From contig ONZQ02000007.1 in the NCBI GenBank assembly GCA_900312665.1, forward strand, positions 663,004-727,003: a stretch of 64,000 bases of DNA, read 5' to 3'. The stretch is from Cephalotrichum gorgonifer (Eukaryota; Ascomycota; Sordariomycetes; Microascales; Microascaceae). The translations under genes and the position numbers were made by a program. This document shows, one piece after another, positions 22,112 through 34,146 of the stretch. Position 1 is the stretch's first letter; each line of letters starts with the position of its first letter. The notes below the pieces were generated by a model. That model worked only from the letters and a program-made list of their open reading frames with translations. It made no database searches and was not told where the DNA came from.

Positions 22112-23708
22112 CTAGGAGACGGCGGAAACCACCGGGATAGGCCCATCTTTGGGGTCCGCAGCCACTCGCTCCATCCGAACCTGCAGAATCCTCTGGTCCC
22201 TCTTCGCGACAGCGGCCCAGGCGTCCAGAACCCACTCGAGGGGCTTAAACTCGAACGAGCTCGAGAAGACGATCTCGGCGCCTTCGTCGCCGACCTCGTA
22301 GCGCAGCCTGTGCTTCCCAGCCCACATAGTAGGCCGCTGGCTGATGGTCATGCGCCGTAGGCTCGGCATGTACATGGCCAGCCGGGCGGCCGAGAAGGCG
22401 ATGTTCTGGCGCCACTGTCGCGTGACCTCCTGGTCGTTGAAGTCGTGCGAGTCCTTGTACCAGTCGGACTTGTACATGAACGACGCGTAGTGAAAGTCGA
22501 CGGTCTCGAGGTACTTGTAGACGGGGAGGTCAGGAGGGTTGAGAGGGACGATGCCCCTATCCTCGGAGCTCGCCGGCCACACGGGACCGAGGAGCTCCCT
22601 AATCTTGATTAAGTCTCGAATGCTCAGGTGTCGGATGTGTGGGGATAGGTTTCGGAGGCCGAGGCACAACTTCTCCCCGCAATCCTTCTCTGAGGCAACC
22701 TCGTGAGGCAACGCCCTCCATTCTGTGTTGTTTTGGCCCCGGAGGATGAGTGACTCCAAGGCAGGGGGCCATCGTACTATATAGCCACCGAATTCTATGG
22801 CCTGTCAGAATTCGATGATCCGTAGTCTTGACCACCCAAGGTGGGTGTTAGGTTAGGTTGGGGGCTTTGAGGGGGAAATAGTGAAAGAGAAGCAGAGAAC
22901 AATCCCCTCAGGAATAAGGTCTAGGAATCTACAGCGGGGGTAACTCACGCGAAAAGTATAGATTCCTCAGCAAGAGCCGCTGCTCCTTCGATAGAGTCAG
23001 AGATACTTGTCGAACACAGGGCAGGGCCGATATGATTTCCCCGTAGGCGCCGGGAACGATGGTGCGGCGGCCAACGGCGCCCGCGGTGAACGAGGTGACG
23101 GCATAGGCGGGCCTCAGCAGACCGACCACCCGGGCCTCCTCGTCCTGGCCTATGAAGTCCAGGGCCGAGTCGAGGAAGCGCCGGTCCCCGATGTCCGTCA
23201 TGTTCCACCTGCGGCTCTCCCAGAGCGGGAAGGGCATGTTTCTGAAGTCGCTGGGACTCGAGACGGACATCTCGAGGCTGACGCCTCCGGGGCACACTTC
23301 CTCCGGCTCCCACTCGTTCATGATTTCAAAGAAGCGGCATACTGTCTTTGTGAAGTTGCCGTTGTTCTCCAGCTGCACGGCCCACGACTCCTTCTCCGTG
23401 CACGGGTCGCAGGGGTACGGGGGCAGCCGGACATGGAGGAGGATGTGCCTCACACGACGGCGCCTCTCTGCGGTAACGTACCGGGCAAAGTCGTCCAGTC
23501 TGCCGATGTGGACGCAGAGGGAGGAGAAGGTCGTGCGTTCCAGGACGTATCTCCACTCGCGACATACGGAGGCATACGAGGCTAGCGACAGGCTAGGTCG
23601 TCGATCCAGGGGACTGAGATAGTCGTGGTTAAAGGCATACTTTTCCGCCAGGAAGCTCAGGACGAGCTCCCGGAGCTCGGCGGGCAGGTGGATGAAGGTG
23701 GTGGGCAT
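22112..23708 (-). CDS. F-box protein
   Basis: Two exons, 23708-22949 and 22794-22112, give 480 aa. The donor is C|gtgagt and the phase-1 acceptor is ccatag, so the join reads YFSQFGGYIVRWPPALESL. The N-terminus has an F-box-like start, FIHLPAELRELVLSFLAEK, then CREWRYVLERTTFSSLCV, the usual layout of Pezizomycotina F-box proteins. The rest contains regularly spaced features of that group (WNMTDIG, ALPCVRQVSL, WPPALESLIL). Such proteins recruit substrates to SCF ubiquitin ligases through Skp1. The C-terminal substrate region has no recognised repeat, and the target is unknown. This family is large and evolves quickly in filamentous fungi, so orthology cannot be given. Confidence 0.75.
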
Positions 23709-24897
23709 GGCTCCGCAAGGAGGGTCCTCCCGCCCCCACGGAGCATCGGAGGGGCGGCTGGAGTTGAGCGTGTGGTCTGAGAGGCGAGTCTGGCACGATG
23801 GAGGGCCAGGAGGTTCGCTGAATTTAGGCTGAGCGACCTCCTGGACTCTGGCGATAGGGTTCGCTGTAGTTGGGCTAAGAAACTACTCTAGGATTTCGTT
23901 GTAGGACTCGCTGTACTCGTAGTTGGGCCGGGGAAGAGCTATCTGGAACACTGGTAATTTAGGCATATGCGGGCGGGGGCAGACGGGATAGGTGGCTGAG
24001 TTCGAACGAACGCTGACGAGTAGAATGGAAGGTGGTCGAAAGGAAAGGAGGGTATTAGACTTAGGTTGAGGAGAAAGCATATGGAGGATAAACTCAAAAC
24101 CAAGGCTGAGGGAAAGGGGAGGGAGAAGAATGAGAGAGAGAGGGAGAGGGAGCGCGACGAATCTCATCGGATGTGCTACGGGGTGGTGTGAGTAAACGCC
24201 CGTGCTCACTGTGGGGAGGAAGGTGAGCCTAGACGTTCATTCCTCTTTCCGCTCTAGAAGAGCTGATGGCCCGCCACAACTCCACATTCGCGCGATGTCT
24301 AGGTAACTACTAAAGTACTCCCGCCCGCCATAACACTTTGTTCGAGCGAGGTCGTCTACAGGGGACCTCAGGGACCAGGGGAGAGCTACGGCGCTAACTA
24401 GCCTGACCCCACTAGAGCCGCGGGGCCTAAAAAGCTTGCTTTTGGGGGTTCGGCATATCATGGCGGGGCTGCCTGCACTGTACCTCGTCAGTAAACAGAG
24501 GCTTGTACAAATACAAGTACCAGAGGACGGGCGGAGCTTGGAACGTGCCTGGATCAGGCGTTGCGCTCAGCCTACCTACCCCTCCTCCGCCCCTCACCCC
24601 ACTTTGAGCTCTGGGTCGATGACGCACGTATCCGTATTACTACTTGTCAAGTCTCAAGTCTCAAGTCTCAAGTTCTCAACCATAATCTCATGCCTAGTTT
24701 ATTGAACGGCCGCAGCCAATGATTTTCATCGTCCCTTTCCGTTGGCAGCCGTTCCGAAACTTCAACTCTTTTCTCTTCTCCTCCTCCCCCGTACAAGTAT
24801 TCTAGAGGAACTTTTTTGAAGTTTCCGAAATACGCAGTCTCACTCCTCCTCCTCTAGCTCCTCCTCCCCGTCCTCCCTTTTCCTCCCTACCGGCGCA
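23709..24897. other. Intergenic region between divergent genes
   Basis: This is the common upstream region of the F-box gene (-) and the YBP1-like gene (+). It holds three copies of the TACAAGTA motif (24502-24520 as a pair, and 24791-24800) and a 7-nt tandem repeat at 24647-24679. The last 130 bases before 24898 are pyrimidine-rich. I see no gene. Confidence 0.5.
24647..24679 (+). repeat. TCAAGTC 7-nt tandem repeat
   Basis: About four copies of TCAAGTC lie in the upstream region of the YBP1-like gene. I see no known regulatory meaning. Confidence 0.8.
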
Positions 24898-26779
24898 ATG
24901 GCAGACCCTACCCTCTCTATCGCGGAAATCACACGCCGTCTCCAAGAATCGCGCCCTCCCGCGACGGACACCTTCACTTACCTCACAGTTATCGAGCAGT
25001 ACATGTCGCCCGAGATCCTCCCTGCCCTTCACGATATCCTGCAAGATGCCGCCCTAACCAAGGACATCGGATGGGACCTCGTCGAGATGCTCATCGACGT
25101 CCCGGGTGGCGAGGCCTGTCTCGAGGCCGTCGCCCGCCTCGGGAACCCGCGCGAGGTGATCCTCAAGGTCCTAGAGGTGCTGGAGCGGCCGGTGGCAGAG
25201 GCTGGTGAAGAAGAGGAGGAAGAGGACGAGGTCTCCCCCACCCCCGCGTCGTCAGCCCACCTCAACGCGAGGTTCATAACCCTCGTCGGAATGCTCGGCA
25301 TCCTCCACAAGCGCCTCGAGGTCCGCGCCCCCTCAAAGTTCGTCCACGCCACCCTGCACACCGTCCTCGGCGCCTACATGCCCACCCCGGAGTCCACTGC
25401 CGCCGTCATCACCCTCGTGCGGGACCTTTCCAGCAGCGCGAGGCCCCCCCTGCCCTCGCGCAAGTCGAGCACTACGCTCACCACGCCCTTTGCGAGCAGC
25501 GACCCCGCCATGAGCGCCCCGGACCCCGAGGCCGAGAAGGCCGACCCCGTCGAGGACGGCCTCGTGACTAAACTCCTGCAGGCGTTCATCACGTGCGTGA
25601 TCGCGGCCTACGTCGACGCGAATGACCTCGCCTGGGCGGCGAGGCTCGTAGAGTATTATAACCCCGAGAGGATAGTACCCGGGCGTAAGACAGTGATGGA
25701 GTCGTTCAGGGAGGAGCAGGAACTGCTTGCAAGGGACGCTCTCATAGGGCAGTTGGCAGTATGACCCCCCCCCCCAAAGAGTTCCTACTTTAGCACGGCG
25801 TGACTGACCGATCAACTACCAGGCCCTCGCCGGAGACCTTGGGCTCGCCGGCCTTGCCCCCGAGAAGATCACGCAGCTCGTCGAGGCGCCCCTCTGCCTC
25901 AGGCCCCTGGCCGCCGAACTGGACCCCGAACGCCCGGACGGGATCAAGCTGTCCTCCACCGGCTTCTGGTGCCTCGCGGCGTACTGGGTGTTCTCGTCCG
26001 AGGTCTTCGGGAGCCCCTACACCAGCCCCGACATGCACATCTTCCCCGACCACAGTGCCCTTCTACACCGCTACCTCGGCGACGAGGGCCAGGCAAAGAT
26101 CGTCAGCAACCCAGGCGTAGTCGACGCCATTCTAGTCCTTGGTCTCTGGCTCCATAGGGGCGGCAAGCTCGTTGGTGACGGGGCGAGCCCCGACTTCATG
26201 GCCTACCACCACTCCCTCACCCTCTGCGCCGTCTTCCACCCCTCCCTGAGCACGCGCAACGCCGCCACAACCCTGGCCGGCCTCGTTCTCCACGATGACC
26301 CGGACGACGCCGACCGCCTCCGGATCCTGGACGACCTCCTGGAGAACTGCATCTTCCCCAACCTCCAGGCCTGCGCCGTTGCCTGGCTGCGCGAGGAGAT
26401 CGTCCTGGCCGCCAGGGGAAAGCTTGACAACCGCTTCGCGTCCCCCGAGTGCGTCGAGTCCCTCCAGTACTCCCTCTTCCCAAACCTCGACTTCCTCGGG
26501 AAGCAGGACGCGCCCGCCCTGGCGGAGTACTGGCTCCAGAACGAGCCGTACCACCTCCAGGTCGCCAACTTTGCCTACCTCCTGTTCGCGGGCGAGACGT
26601 TCCGCCACCTCGTGCCGGCGGGGATGACCGCCGCCGTCGAGGAGCGGTACGTGAAGCCGCTGCTCGAGGCGGGTAGGAAGCTGCTCGAGGCGGCGGGAGG
26701 GGACGAGCAGAAGCCGGAGCTGGAGCTCCCGGGCGGCGTTGCCGTTTTGGTTGACCGGCTGGCGAGTTTGCCCCTTTAA
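24898..26779 (+). CDS. YBP1-family (DUF1760) Yap1-binding-like protein
   Basis: Two exons, 24898-25758 and 25823-26779 (64-nt intron, phase 0), give 605 aa. The protein is helical and repeat-like along its length, as in the Ybp1/Ybp2 family: TFTYLTVIEQYMSPEILPALHDILQD at the start, GWDLVEMLIDVPGGEACLE, RFITLVGMLGILHKRL, and in exon 2 CAVFHPSLSTRNAATTLAGL. An acidic run (EEEEEEDE) lies near residue 105. In yeast, Ybp1 binds the Yap1 factor and is needed for its oxidation by Hyr1/Gpx3 during peroxide stress, and Ybp2/Mps-linked roles at the kinetochore are also reported. Which role applies here cannot be told from sequence. Exon 1 keeps an open frame into the intron, so an ORF-only model would truncate the protein. 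Confidence 0.8.
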
Positions 26780-27227
26780 AGGAGGAGAGGGGAGGGGAAG
26801 GGGGGGAGGGGAGGCGGGAGGCTATGCTTGTATGAGTCTGGGAGAACTAGCGCTGGAATCCGCTGGTATTAGTTATGTCTGATTTCTATGCGAGGTTTTC
26901 ATCCACAATGGGCCGGTGGCATTCGAATGCTGGATGATGTATATGGGGACGAATTTCTGGATGCGCTCCAAGCTCAAGGGTGGGCCAGGGAATAGGCGAC
27001 CCTGGATGACACAAATAAAAGGATCATGAAATGTAAACTCGTCCGCTTGTGGATTTGAACGTCTACCCTCGAAACGGAATCGCTAGGCCGGATAACCGCC
27101 CCCTTACCGTGCTTTACAAGCTCACTTGCCACTAAAGAATCCATAAGGCATCCAAGAGAACAAACCCACATCGCTAACAACGTCTCCCACATCGATCCCT
27201 TTCCGGCCCTGTGTAAACCCGGATCCT
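26780..27227. other. Intergenic region with tRNA-like fragment
   Basis: This is the 3' flank between convergent genes. On the minus strand, 27045-27060 contains a good B-box-like string (GTTCAAATCC), but the surrounding sequence does not fold into a cloverleaf. I see no gene. Confidence 0.4.
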
Positions 27228-28442
27228 CTACCCCTGCTTCGCCATGCGTTTCGCTCGAGCCTCCTGGCGCGCCTCCTCCTCCTGGACCCTTGCCTTCTCT
27301 TTACGATCCCAAGCTAAGCTTCTGTGGATGTCAGCCGGCGCGTGGGTCCCACGGGCCTCCCTCGTCCCTTTCGCCAGCACACCGGCCAGTGTAGCCGACG
27401 TACGTGTCCCTCGGGGACAGCCGCTCTTCCCGTGTGGTTTCGAAGGATCGATGAAAAGGTTGTCCGGGATGATGAGGGATGGGGGCAGCTTTATGCCTCG
27501 TCGAAAGTTGAGCTGTACGTCTGACATGGGCTTCCCTCTCGCCTTCGCCTTTAGTCGGCTCCTGATGAGATTAGTGTAGATGATACCGTCGAGGTAGCCA
27601 AGGTAGGTGTACCTCTCCGCCGCGTATCCCGTCAGCGCAACGAATATGTCGAACTTTTCCGGTCCCACCTTGAGCGCGATGTGGCTGAGAATGTTCCTCG
27701 TCGGTCCCGATAGGCCGATACGCTCCATCTCACCTTCGATATAGTCCTCGTACGTGAGGGGGAGGGGTTTCGTGAAAGCAAGCATGCAGCCCTACGGCAT
27801 GGACGGGGGACCGAGAGGGGGACATTCCGACGACGGCAGGTGCCTCTTGGAGCGCTTGCGGAGGAAGCGAACGGTGCGAGCAAGCCTTAGATCAAGATCG
27901 CCCCTCTAGGCTTGTTTAAATACTTCCTCGGCAACGTCGGGCTTGAGGCCGAAGACGAACTCCAAAAGTTGAGGGGAATCGTAGGCCGATGGGATTCGGA
28001 ACGGGATCTCGGTCAGTTGGGCGGAGGGGAGAGCGTATTGTAGTAGGATGGGAAGCCAGCCGTGGTCGACGGTATCGAGGCGGCTGCGGGAGACAGCAGC
28101 AAAGGACTTGGCACAGGTCAGGACAGGGTGTGCGGCGTTGACAGGGGGGTTTCTCGATCGTTCCTCGGTCATCGTTTGTTTTGCGCTCTCCATTGCCCGC
28201 CGTCGCTCGCAAAACATTATGTGTCGCTCTGCATTTTCTCTTGCATGCTGTCGGGTGCGCTCGCGCTTGGCTGCGGCTGGTGCCAGGCACCTTTTACGTA
28301 TTGAGTGCTCTATTCGCCGTGCATCTTCCATTGCACGTTGCCCAGCAAGCTTTATCGCCCGCTTTTTTGCCTCTCGTCGTCGTTGTCGACGCCCCATTGT
28401 CTGTTGTCGTTGTGTGAAGTTGTTGTCGCTGGGCAGTGACAA
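27228..28442 (-). CDS. Unrecognised protein, two-exon model
   Basis: The proposed exons are 28442-27924 and 27791-27228, joined by a 132-nt intron (GAA|gtattt to ccgtag), giving 360 aa in one phase. The N-terminal third is very basic and helical (MGRRQRRREAKKRAIKLAG, ERTRQHARENAERHIMFCERR), suggesting a nuclear or RNA/DNA-associated protein. The middle is more globular (GWLPILLQYALPSAQ, PQLLEFVFGLKPD). Exon 2 has an ordered region (YEDYIEGEMERIGLSGPTRN, GIKLPPSLIIPDNLFIDP) and a charged C-terminal helix. I do not recognise any family. Both halves have protein-like composition, and the splice join is consistent, but they could be two separate short genes. If so, the second starts at ATG 27785. 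Confidence 0.4.
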
Positions 28443-28778
28443 TATAAGTCGATGTAGCGTTGTATGAGATGGTTATGACGATGGTCTGGGGCTTAGAGAA
28501 AGGTATTGGCTGTTTTATGAATGATGGAGTGGGTAGGGAGAAACAACAAGTGAAGAGATGGTGTGGTGGCGGCTAGAATTGGGTATGGATTACATAGTAA
28601 TGTAAATGCTCGTGCTGGCATATAGATGTGCTGTTGCTTCCTTCCGCCACACAAGGGAGGGATTCCCTGAGCATCATACTCATACAGAAGGTGGCCCCGG
28701 CCACCAGGGTAGCACTTCCCTACCCTCAGCAGCGAATAACCGAAATCCGCCAGGACCGAAAGCGCCCGGTCAATCACC
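28443..28778. other. Short intergenic region
   Basis: This stretch lies between the 5' end of the unrecognised gene and the 3' end of HTD2. I see no gene or clear signal. Confidence 0.5.
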
Positions 28779-29826
28779 TCACAGCTTCGGCCCCTCACCG
28801 AACCCCGTCGTCACCGTTCCCCTCACCGAGATCCCCCCATCAACCCCCTGAATCCAAACGTCCCAGCTGCCCTTGCCCCCCTCCTTCGCCCCCTCCTTCC
28901 TCCGCACACAAACCGTGAGTTCCTCGCCGACGTAGAGCGGCCTGAAGTTCCGGTAGTCGAACGTCTGCACGGACTCGCCCGGCGCCAGGCGGGAGTTGAC
29001 GACCGTGAGGAGCAGGACGACGGAGAAGGGCCCGTGGACGAGCATTGCGCGGTGGGACTCGGAGGCAGCGTACTCCGGGTCGATGTGGATCCGGTGCGCG
29101 TTGTAGGTCAGGGCCGAGAAGGAGAAGAGGAGCGCCGGAGATGGGGTTAAAGAGACGGAGTAGTCGGGCTTTTCCTTGGCTTCAAAAGGCGGAAAGAGGC
29201 GATTCTAGGTTAGCAAGAGAAGCAGGGCCAGCTTGAGATATCTCTGCAGAGAACTCCCAACAAAAGGGGCAGGGGGGAAAAATCTCACCAAACATGGGCG
29301 CCCTCTTTGCTCCCTCTCCCTTCAGGAAAACGAGTCTCCTGACCTCCTCTATGGCGAGCTTCCCATCGACCTCGTAGCCCCTCTTCAGGTCCACCACCAC
29401 CATCCCGCTATCACCACCCCTCTCCACGACCCTCGCGTCGCTGACCCCCTCCGACCCCACCGCCGCCCGCCCATCAAGCCTCAAGAGGTCCTCCCACCCC
29501 TCGAGGAAGGTCATCTTTCCCCCCGCCCACATCCGCCGCACGTACGGCGCCCCAGGCGCGTGGTCCATATCCGCCCCGTCAGGCGACAGCTCAGAGGGCC
29601 TTGACTGCAAGGGGAAGTAGACGAGGTGGTGGCCCAGCGGGAGGGGCTTGCCAAAGTGCGGGAGCTGGGCGCCCTGGGGAGGAGGCGGATAGGGGTAGCA
29701 CTGCGGAGGTAGCACGTCGGCGAGGAGGGTGGACAGGAGGTGCGAGTTCGTGGGCGAGAGGTAGTCGCGCACGAGCTTCGGTGGGCGCGCCTTGGCCGAC
29801 GAGATGAATTGTTGAATGGCGGCCAT
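28779..29826 (-). CDS. HTD2: HTD2, 3-hydroxyacyl-thioester dehydratase (mitochondrial FAS II)
   Basis: Two exons, 29826-29289 and 29179-28779 (109-nt intron, phase 1), give 312 aa. The protein has the double hot-dog layout of fungal Htd2: an N-terminal half with GKPLPLGHHLVYF, PYVRRMWAGGKMTF and RLVFLK, and a C-terminal half with the hot-dog signature FSFSALTYNAHRIHID followed by HGPFSVVLLL. In this family the histidine in the YNAHRIHID segment is in the catalytic region. Htd2 dehydrates 3-hydroxyacyl-ACP in mitochondrial fatty acid synthesis, which supplies octanoate for lipoic acid. The N-terminus (MAAIQQFISSAKARPPKLVRD) is basic and lacks acidic residues at first, as expected for a mitochondrial presequence. 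The intron was chosen because G|gtgaga to gaag restores KEKPDYSVS in frame. Confidence 0.85.
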
Positions 29827-30191
29827 TTTTTTTAGGTTCTGGAGCCACGTATTATTGGGGTATTTTTTGAGTGAGAGTCAAGTAGGGTAGTAAAGTGGCC
29901 TTGGGTGAGTGAATTGCTCACGAGAATATCTCACACCGGGTATGAGTATGTGAGTTTGGAGCTTTGCCAAGATGAAGCTTGAGGCCGAGACCAAGCGAGA
30001 TCGGCCGACCCTGATGGTCGCGATCCACTAATACCGAGGAGCCCTTGAGCTTGGCATCATGGCAGCGCTTATCAATCTACTGCAGAGTAGCCGGAAACCA
30101 AATGAACGACAAGTCTGGTTGTATGGTAGAAGTCATGTCAGTTCTTAGCGGTTGTCACACGTAGAGAAATAACATCACGTGATTACGACTC
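29827..30191. other. Intergenic region upstream of tRNA and HTD2
   Basis: This contains the HTD2 promoter and the 5' flank of the tRNA gene. I see no other feature. Confidence 0.5.
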
Positions 30192-30263
30192 GCCCTTATA
30201 GCTCAGTGGTAGAGCGCGTCACTAGTAATGACGAGGTCGTAGGTTCGACTCCTACTGAGGGCA
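30192..30263 (+). tRNA. tRNA-Thr (anticodon AGU)
   Basis: A 72-nt sequence folds into a full cloverleaf without an intron. The 7-bp acceptor stem is GCCCTTA paired with TGAGGGC (one G-U pair), the discriminator is A, the D-arm contains the A box TAGCTCAGTGG, and the anticodon loop is CTAGTAA with anticodon AGT. The T-arm contains the B box GGTTCGACTCC. AGU (read as IGU) decodes Thr ACU, ACC and ACA codons. It is followed by a T-run that terminates Pol III. Confidence 0.97.
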
Positions 30264-30826
30264 CTTCCTTTTTTCTCATTTTGCGCCCCATTTACTTACT
30301 ACCGACATTCGGAAAGTTGAAGCGTTCTCAATCAACATGGAGAGTTCTCGTAACCGACCTTTTACCCCATCATGAAAGAGTTGCGAGGAATGTGTCTCCT
30401 CGGGTCGTCTGTGGGTAGCTGGCGGGACGCATATATGTGGGGACAGCCTGCCCCCTTTCCCTTCCCCAGTTGATTGTCACCGCACCGCATCACACCCAAC
30501 GCTTAGAGAACAAAGAAGAGAACGAGAGAATAGAAGAACAAGAAACGTAGTGTACAGGTATCTCGTTATTACCGCGCTCAACTCCGTATTTCCCACGCCG
30601 CCTACGCCCTCGCGTCCTTCTTACTCCTCTGACTAGCTTGCCCCTATGGATATTCCCATCTTTCCCCCCCCCGTCCCTCCTCTCCCCTCCCGTAAGATAG
30701 GCCCCCTGCCAGCGGGACATCTGCACCGGGGGCACAGTCAAGAGGCCGCCCCCTCCCCGCGCTCACAAGGCCCGAAAGGCTGTCCCATTCATCATCGAAA
30801 TGACCCTCCGGCGACGCGGAAGCATT
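30264..30826. other. Intergenic region
   Basis: This lies between the tRNA gene and the 3' end of SNX41. Apart from the T-run after the tRNA I see nothing. Confidence 0.5.
30269..30274 (+). terminator. Pol III terminator of tRNA-Thr
   Basis: Six consecutive T six bases after the tRNA 3' end match the usual Pol III stop signal. Confidence 0.85.
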
Positions 30827-33065
30827 CTAGTCCTCCTCAATCTTGTCGACCTCGGCCCGCGCCTCCTCCCACGTCTCCTTGTTTTTCTTCGCCCATTCTA
30901 TCTGGCTGCGAGCGTATGCGAGCTATCGAGGGAAACCATGTTAGTGAACGATCCCGAGCGCGGGCGAATACTGACGGGCAAGGCAAGGGATGATTATATG
31001 CTCGTAGGGTAGAAACGGCAGTGTGCTTGGGAGGGCAAAGCTGAGAACCGGGAGATACCATACCATATATCGCCGCAAGTCATCCTCCTTCTCCCGTTGA
31101 AACCTCTTCAGATCCATCAGCGTGCTCGCGCTCGCATCTCTCACGTCCCGCTCGACCGCCACCTGCGCCTGCTCCAGCTGCCCGATGCTCTCCCTCGTCT
31201 TCCCGATCAGGTCCCGCCTCGACCTCTCAGGGTCCACGTCCGCGACTCCCTGGATGGCATGCCTGATCGGCCCGAAGATCTTGTTTGTGATCGAGTTCCC
31301 GCTGGGCATCTTCCTGTGCGTGGGCGCCGCGGGCGTCCGCTCCGGCGCACCCTGCCTCGCCGACGGCGCGTTCGTGACGCCGTGCGTCGGGGGGAAGTCC
31401 GAGTCAAAAGAGTCCGCGTCGTCCTGCCCCCCATCCCTCTGGTACCGCGCGCCCGCGTCCGAGGGGACGCCCGAGGCCCGCCTAGCCGGCTGGTGCTGGC
31501 CCTGATGGCTACCGCTGAGATACTGCTCGATGCGACGGGCCTCGGCCTCGCTGTGCTCGAGCTGGTCCAGGAGCGCCTTCTTCTTGGCCAGCTCCTCGTT
31601 CGTCATCTCCTGCTGCACCCGCTTGAGCACCCTGTACCGTAGCACGCCCCGTACGACGCCCGCAAACTGCGCATTCTCCCGCATCGGCTCCGCGAAGCTG
31701 GCGCCGAGCTGGTGGGACAGCTCCTCAGTCGCAATGTACGACGAGTCGGCAGCCTGCCCAATCTTCTCGATAGCGGCGCCCAGCGTCTCGGACTTCTCCT
31801 CCGAGAGCGCAAACGCGTTGTACTTGGACCCGAGCTCGCAGAGGTCCGCGGCAAGCGAGGACAGGTGGCTAAGGGTCCGGCGGTTGACCTTCTCCATCGG
31901 GCCCATCAGGAGCTGCTGAAGTTCCTGTATGGAGGCCTCGAAGGTGACGAAGTAAGGGTCGAGCTCCTGTTCGGTGAGCTTTTTGTTCTCGGGCGGGAAG
32001 CGCGTGAAAGCACCGCCACTGAACGGATCGCCGTCGTGACTCGGGGCGGAATTCACGGGGGTCTTCAATTTTGCCGAGCTGGACGGCACGGGGAGATAGC
32101 TGTGGGCGGGTGTAGGGTTCGCAGTGTCGAGGGGAGGTGCCTTGAGGACCGACTTCGGGATAGACGCAATCGGGTGGGAGTTCAAGACCTCGCTCTGGCC
32201 AAGAAATTCGCAGTTAGTTGAGTGTCCTAAGGCTCTCGGCTACCAGGATACAACATACCCAGCTAGCGTTAGGGTCCAGAAACCTCCACCACACTCCGTC
32301 GGTCCTGACCTGTTCCATCCTCCTGCAGCGGTTAAGAAATACCGCAAGCATCCGCTTCCGCAAGTCGATTATCTGCTGGTCTTGCTTCGCGCTCGTTGGG
32401 TTCGCAGCGTAATCCGCCATTGAGTGTTTCTCGGGGATTGGGGGGATGACGAGAGTTGGGTGTAGTCTAGTAAGGGCATCCCGAAGAGACGCGAACTCGG
32501 AGTACCTACGTCGAACTTCGAGATTCTACACACCAAGTGGTCAGCTATGAGCGAGAGAACTGTACACACGGCTAGGAGCCGCAAGCAGGGGAGCGCGTAC
32601 ATGGGTCCGGATAGTATACACGATATATCGCCCGCCATTCTCCGGGCTCTTTCCGGCGTCCGTAATCAGTATCGGAAGCTCGGGATTCTCGTATAGGATC
32701 TGCTCAATGCGGCTGTCATAGCCGCCAGCCCTCCTCCTTGGGGCCGGGTCCCCGCGCGCCTCAGCCTCATCCTCTTCGTCACTATCATCGCCGCCCTTTC
32801 CGAACGGTGTATTTTGGTGAGGCTCGCTATCGGTTGTTGAGGTCGGCGTGGCGGGACCGTCGTACCGGAGATCTAGAGCCAGAAGGGAAAAAAGAAATGT
32901 TAGTTTCTTTGTAGAGCTTCGTGGAGGGACGTGTGTGGCGTTCTCTCCGGCTGCGCAGGAGAAAGTACCAGGTGACGTACATTCGCGCGACTCGGGCGAG
33001 GAGGGATCCTCCCCGCCCGGGACGAAGCTGGTCCCGTACGGGTTGTTGTCCTCGTCATTCCACAT
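30827..33065 (-). CDS. SNX41: Sorting nexin SNX41 / ATG20
   Basis: Five exons, 33065-32981, 32872-32601, 32525-32259, 32194-31064 and 30922-30827, give 616 aa; all phases agree. The N-terminus MWNDEDNNPYGTSFVPG is typical of Snx41/Atg20 in filamentous fungi. A PX domain follows, with its phosphoinositide-binding segment RRRYSEFASLRDAL and the PP loop LVIPPIPEKHS, then the conserved DLRKRMLAVFLNRC and WWRFLDPNASW. The C-terminal half is a BAR-like helical region interrupted by a Gln/Arg/Pro-rich insert, ending in DKIEED. The protein binds PI3P on endosomes, recycles cargo and, with Snx4/Atg24, supports selective autophagy including pexophagy. The last exon codes only 31 residues and is easily missed. 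Confidence 0.93.
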
Positions 33066-34146
33066 CGCGGGGAAAGCTTCTCTCGGCGAGTGAAAGGAAG
33101 CGAGAGGACGTATCGGACTGGGAGTGCAGGTAGCTGACGACTCGGCAGGGTGGGTGTCTCAGAGTGAAAGGCTGAGTCTAGAAGGAGAAGAATAATGAGG
33201 GGGGTAATTCGCAGATGCGATGTGGTGTGAAGCTAAAATAGCACAGGTGGAGGAGGCACTTGAGCAGGACCTGACTCCTGGTCCCTTTCGCTAAGTGCTG
33301 GTGATGTCGTCAGTGAGGACAGGAGATGAGCGCAAGCAGGTGGGTATATGGTAGGCGGTGGATGGTGAGGTGGGAGCCGGTATACTGTGGCGAGGCATTC
33401 GTCGTTAATGATTGAGGTGAGGAGTGGATTGTCACTCAAGGTCACTATTGCTGTGCAGCTAAGATCTAATGAGTGCTATGACGTGGAGGATACATAGAGG
33501 TACTAAGCCTTTCAGGTGGGACCTAGCTTCGTCATTGAGAGCCCCACTCCTCCCCGCTTTAATGGAGATAGCAACGCTCAAGCTAGAAGGCAGCTGAATA
33601 CTTCCAACTGTTGTATATCACGCCTGGATAAAGAGGAGCCTGGAGCTCTAATTCTTGGCAATCACTTACTACCACTATTACTCTGATTCCCTTCCCCCAA
33701 CATAGGCATATTCGGCTTCCACGCCATATTCTAGAACCTCATTCTCTCTCTTCGGTGTTTTTTTTTTAATCTGGACAAATGAATATGTTTTAAAACCGCA
33801 GAAACTACTACATCACACAGCTTTGCTTAGTCTTGCTTCAAGTGATTCTCAACATTATCATGTTCGGGCCCATATCTCAGTCCCTGATTCTAATGCGTAT
33901 CATCCATCAAATACAAGCTCCCTTCGTCCCCGCCCAGCACAGGTCTGATCTCCCATGCCAGCTAATTTCACCAGCCTACAATTCCTAACTCTCTAACTGC
34001 TCCTAACCTACATCTCCCTTCTTACTTCCTCCCCCTTCCATCATACCCTTATCCACGGGTGCGGGAATGCTCGGTCGAGAATATTCATCACTGGTACCTC
34101 CCACCGAATCAGACTCTCCCGAAATGGCACTCCTCGCCTGACTCCG
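33066..34146. other. Intergenic region
   Basis: This holds the SNX41 promoter and the 3' flank of the membrane-protein gene. It is AT-richer near 33650-33850, with a nine-T run near 33760. I see no gene. Confidence 0.5.

Noticed and set aside
27040..27130. tRNA-like sequence on the minus strand with a B-box string
   Set aside because: The T-arm does not pair and no acceptor stem or anticodon arm can be drawn, so it is not a functional tRNA. It may be a relic.
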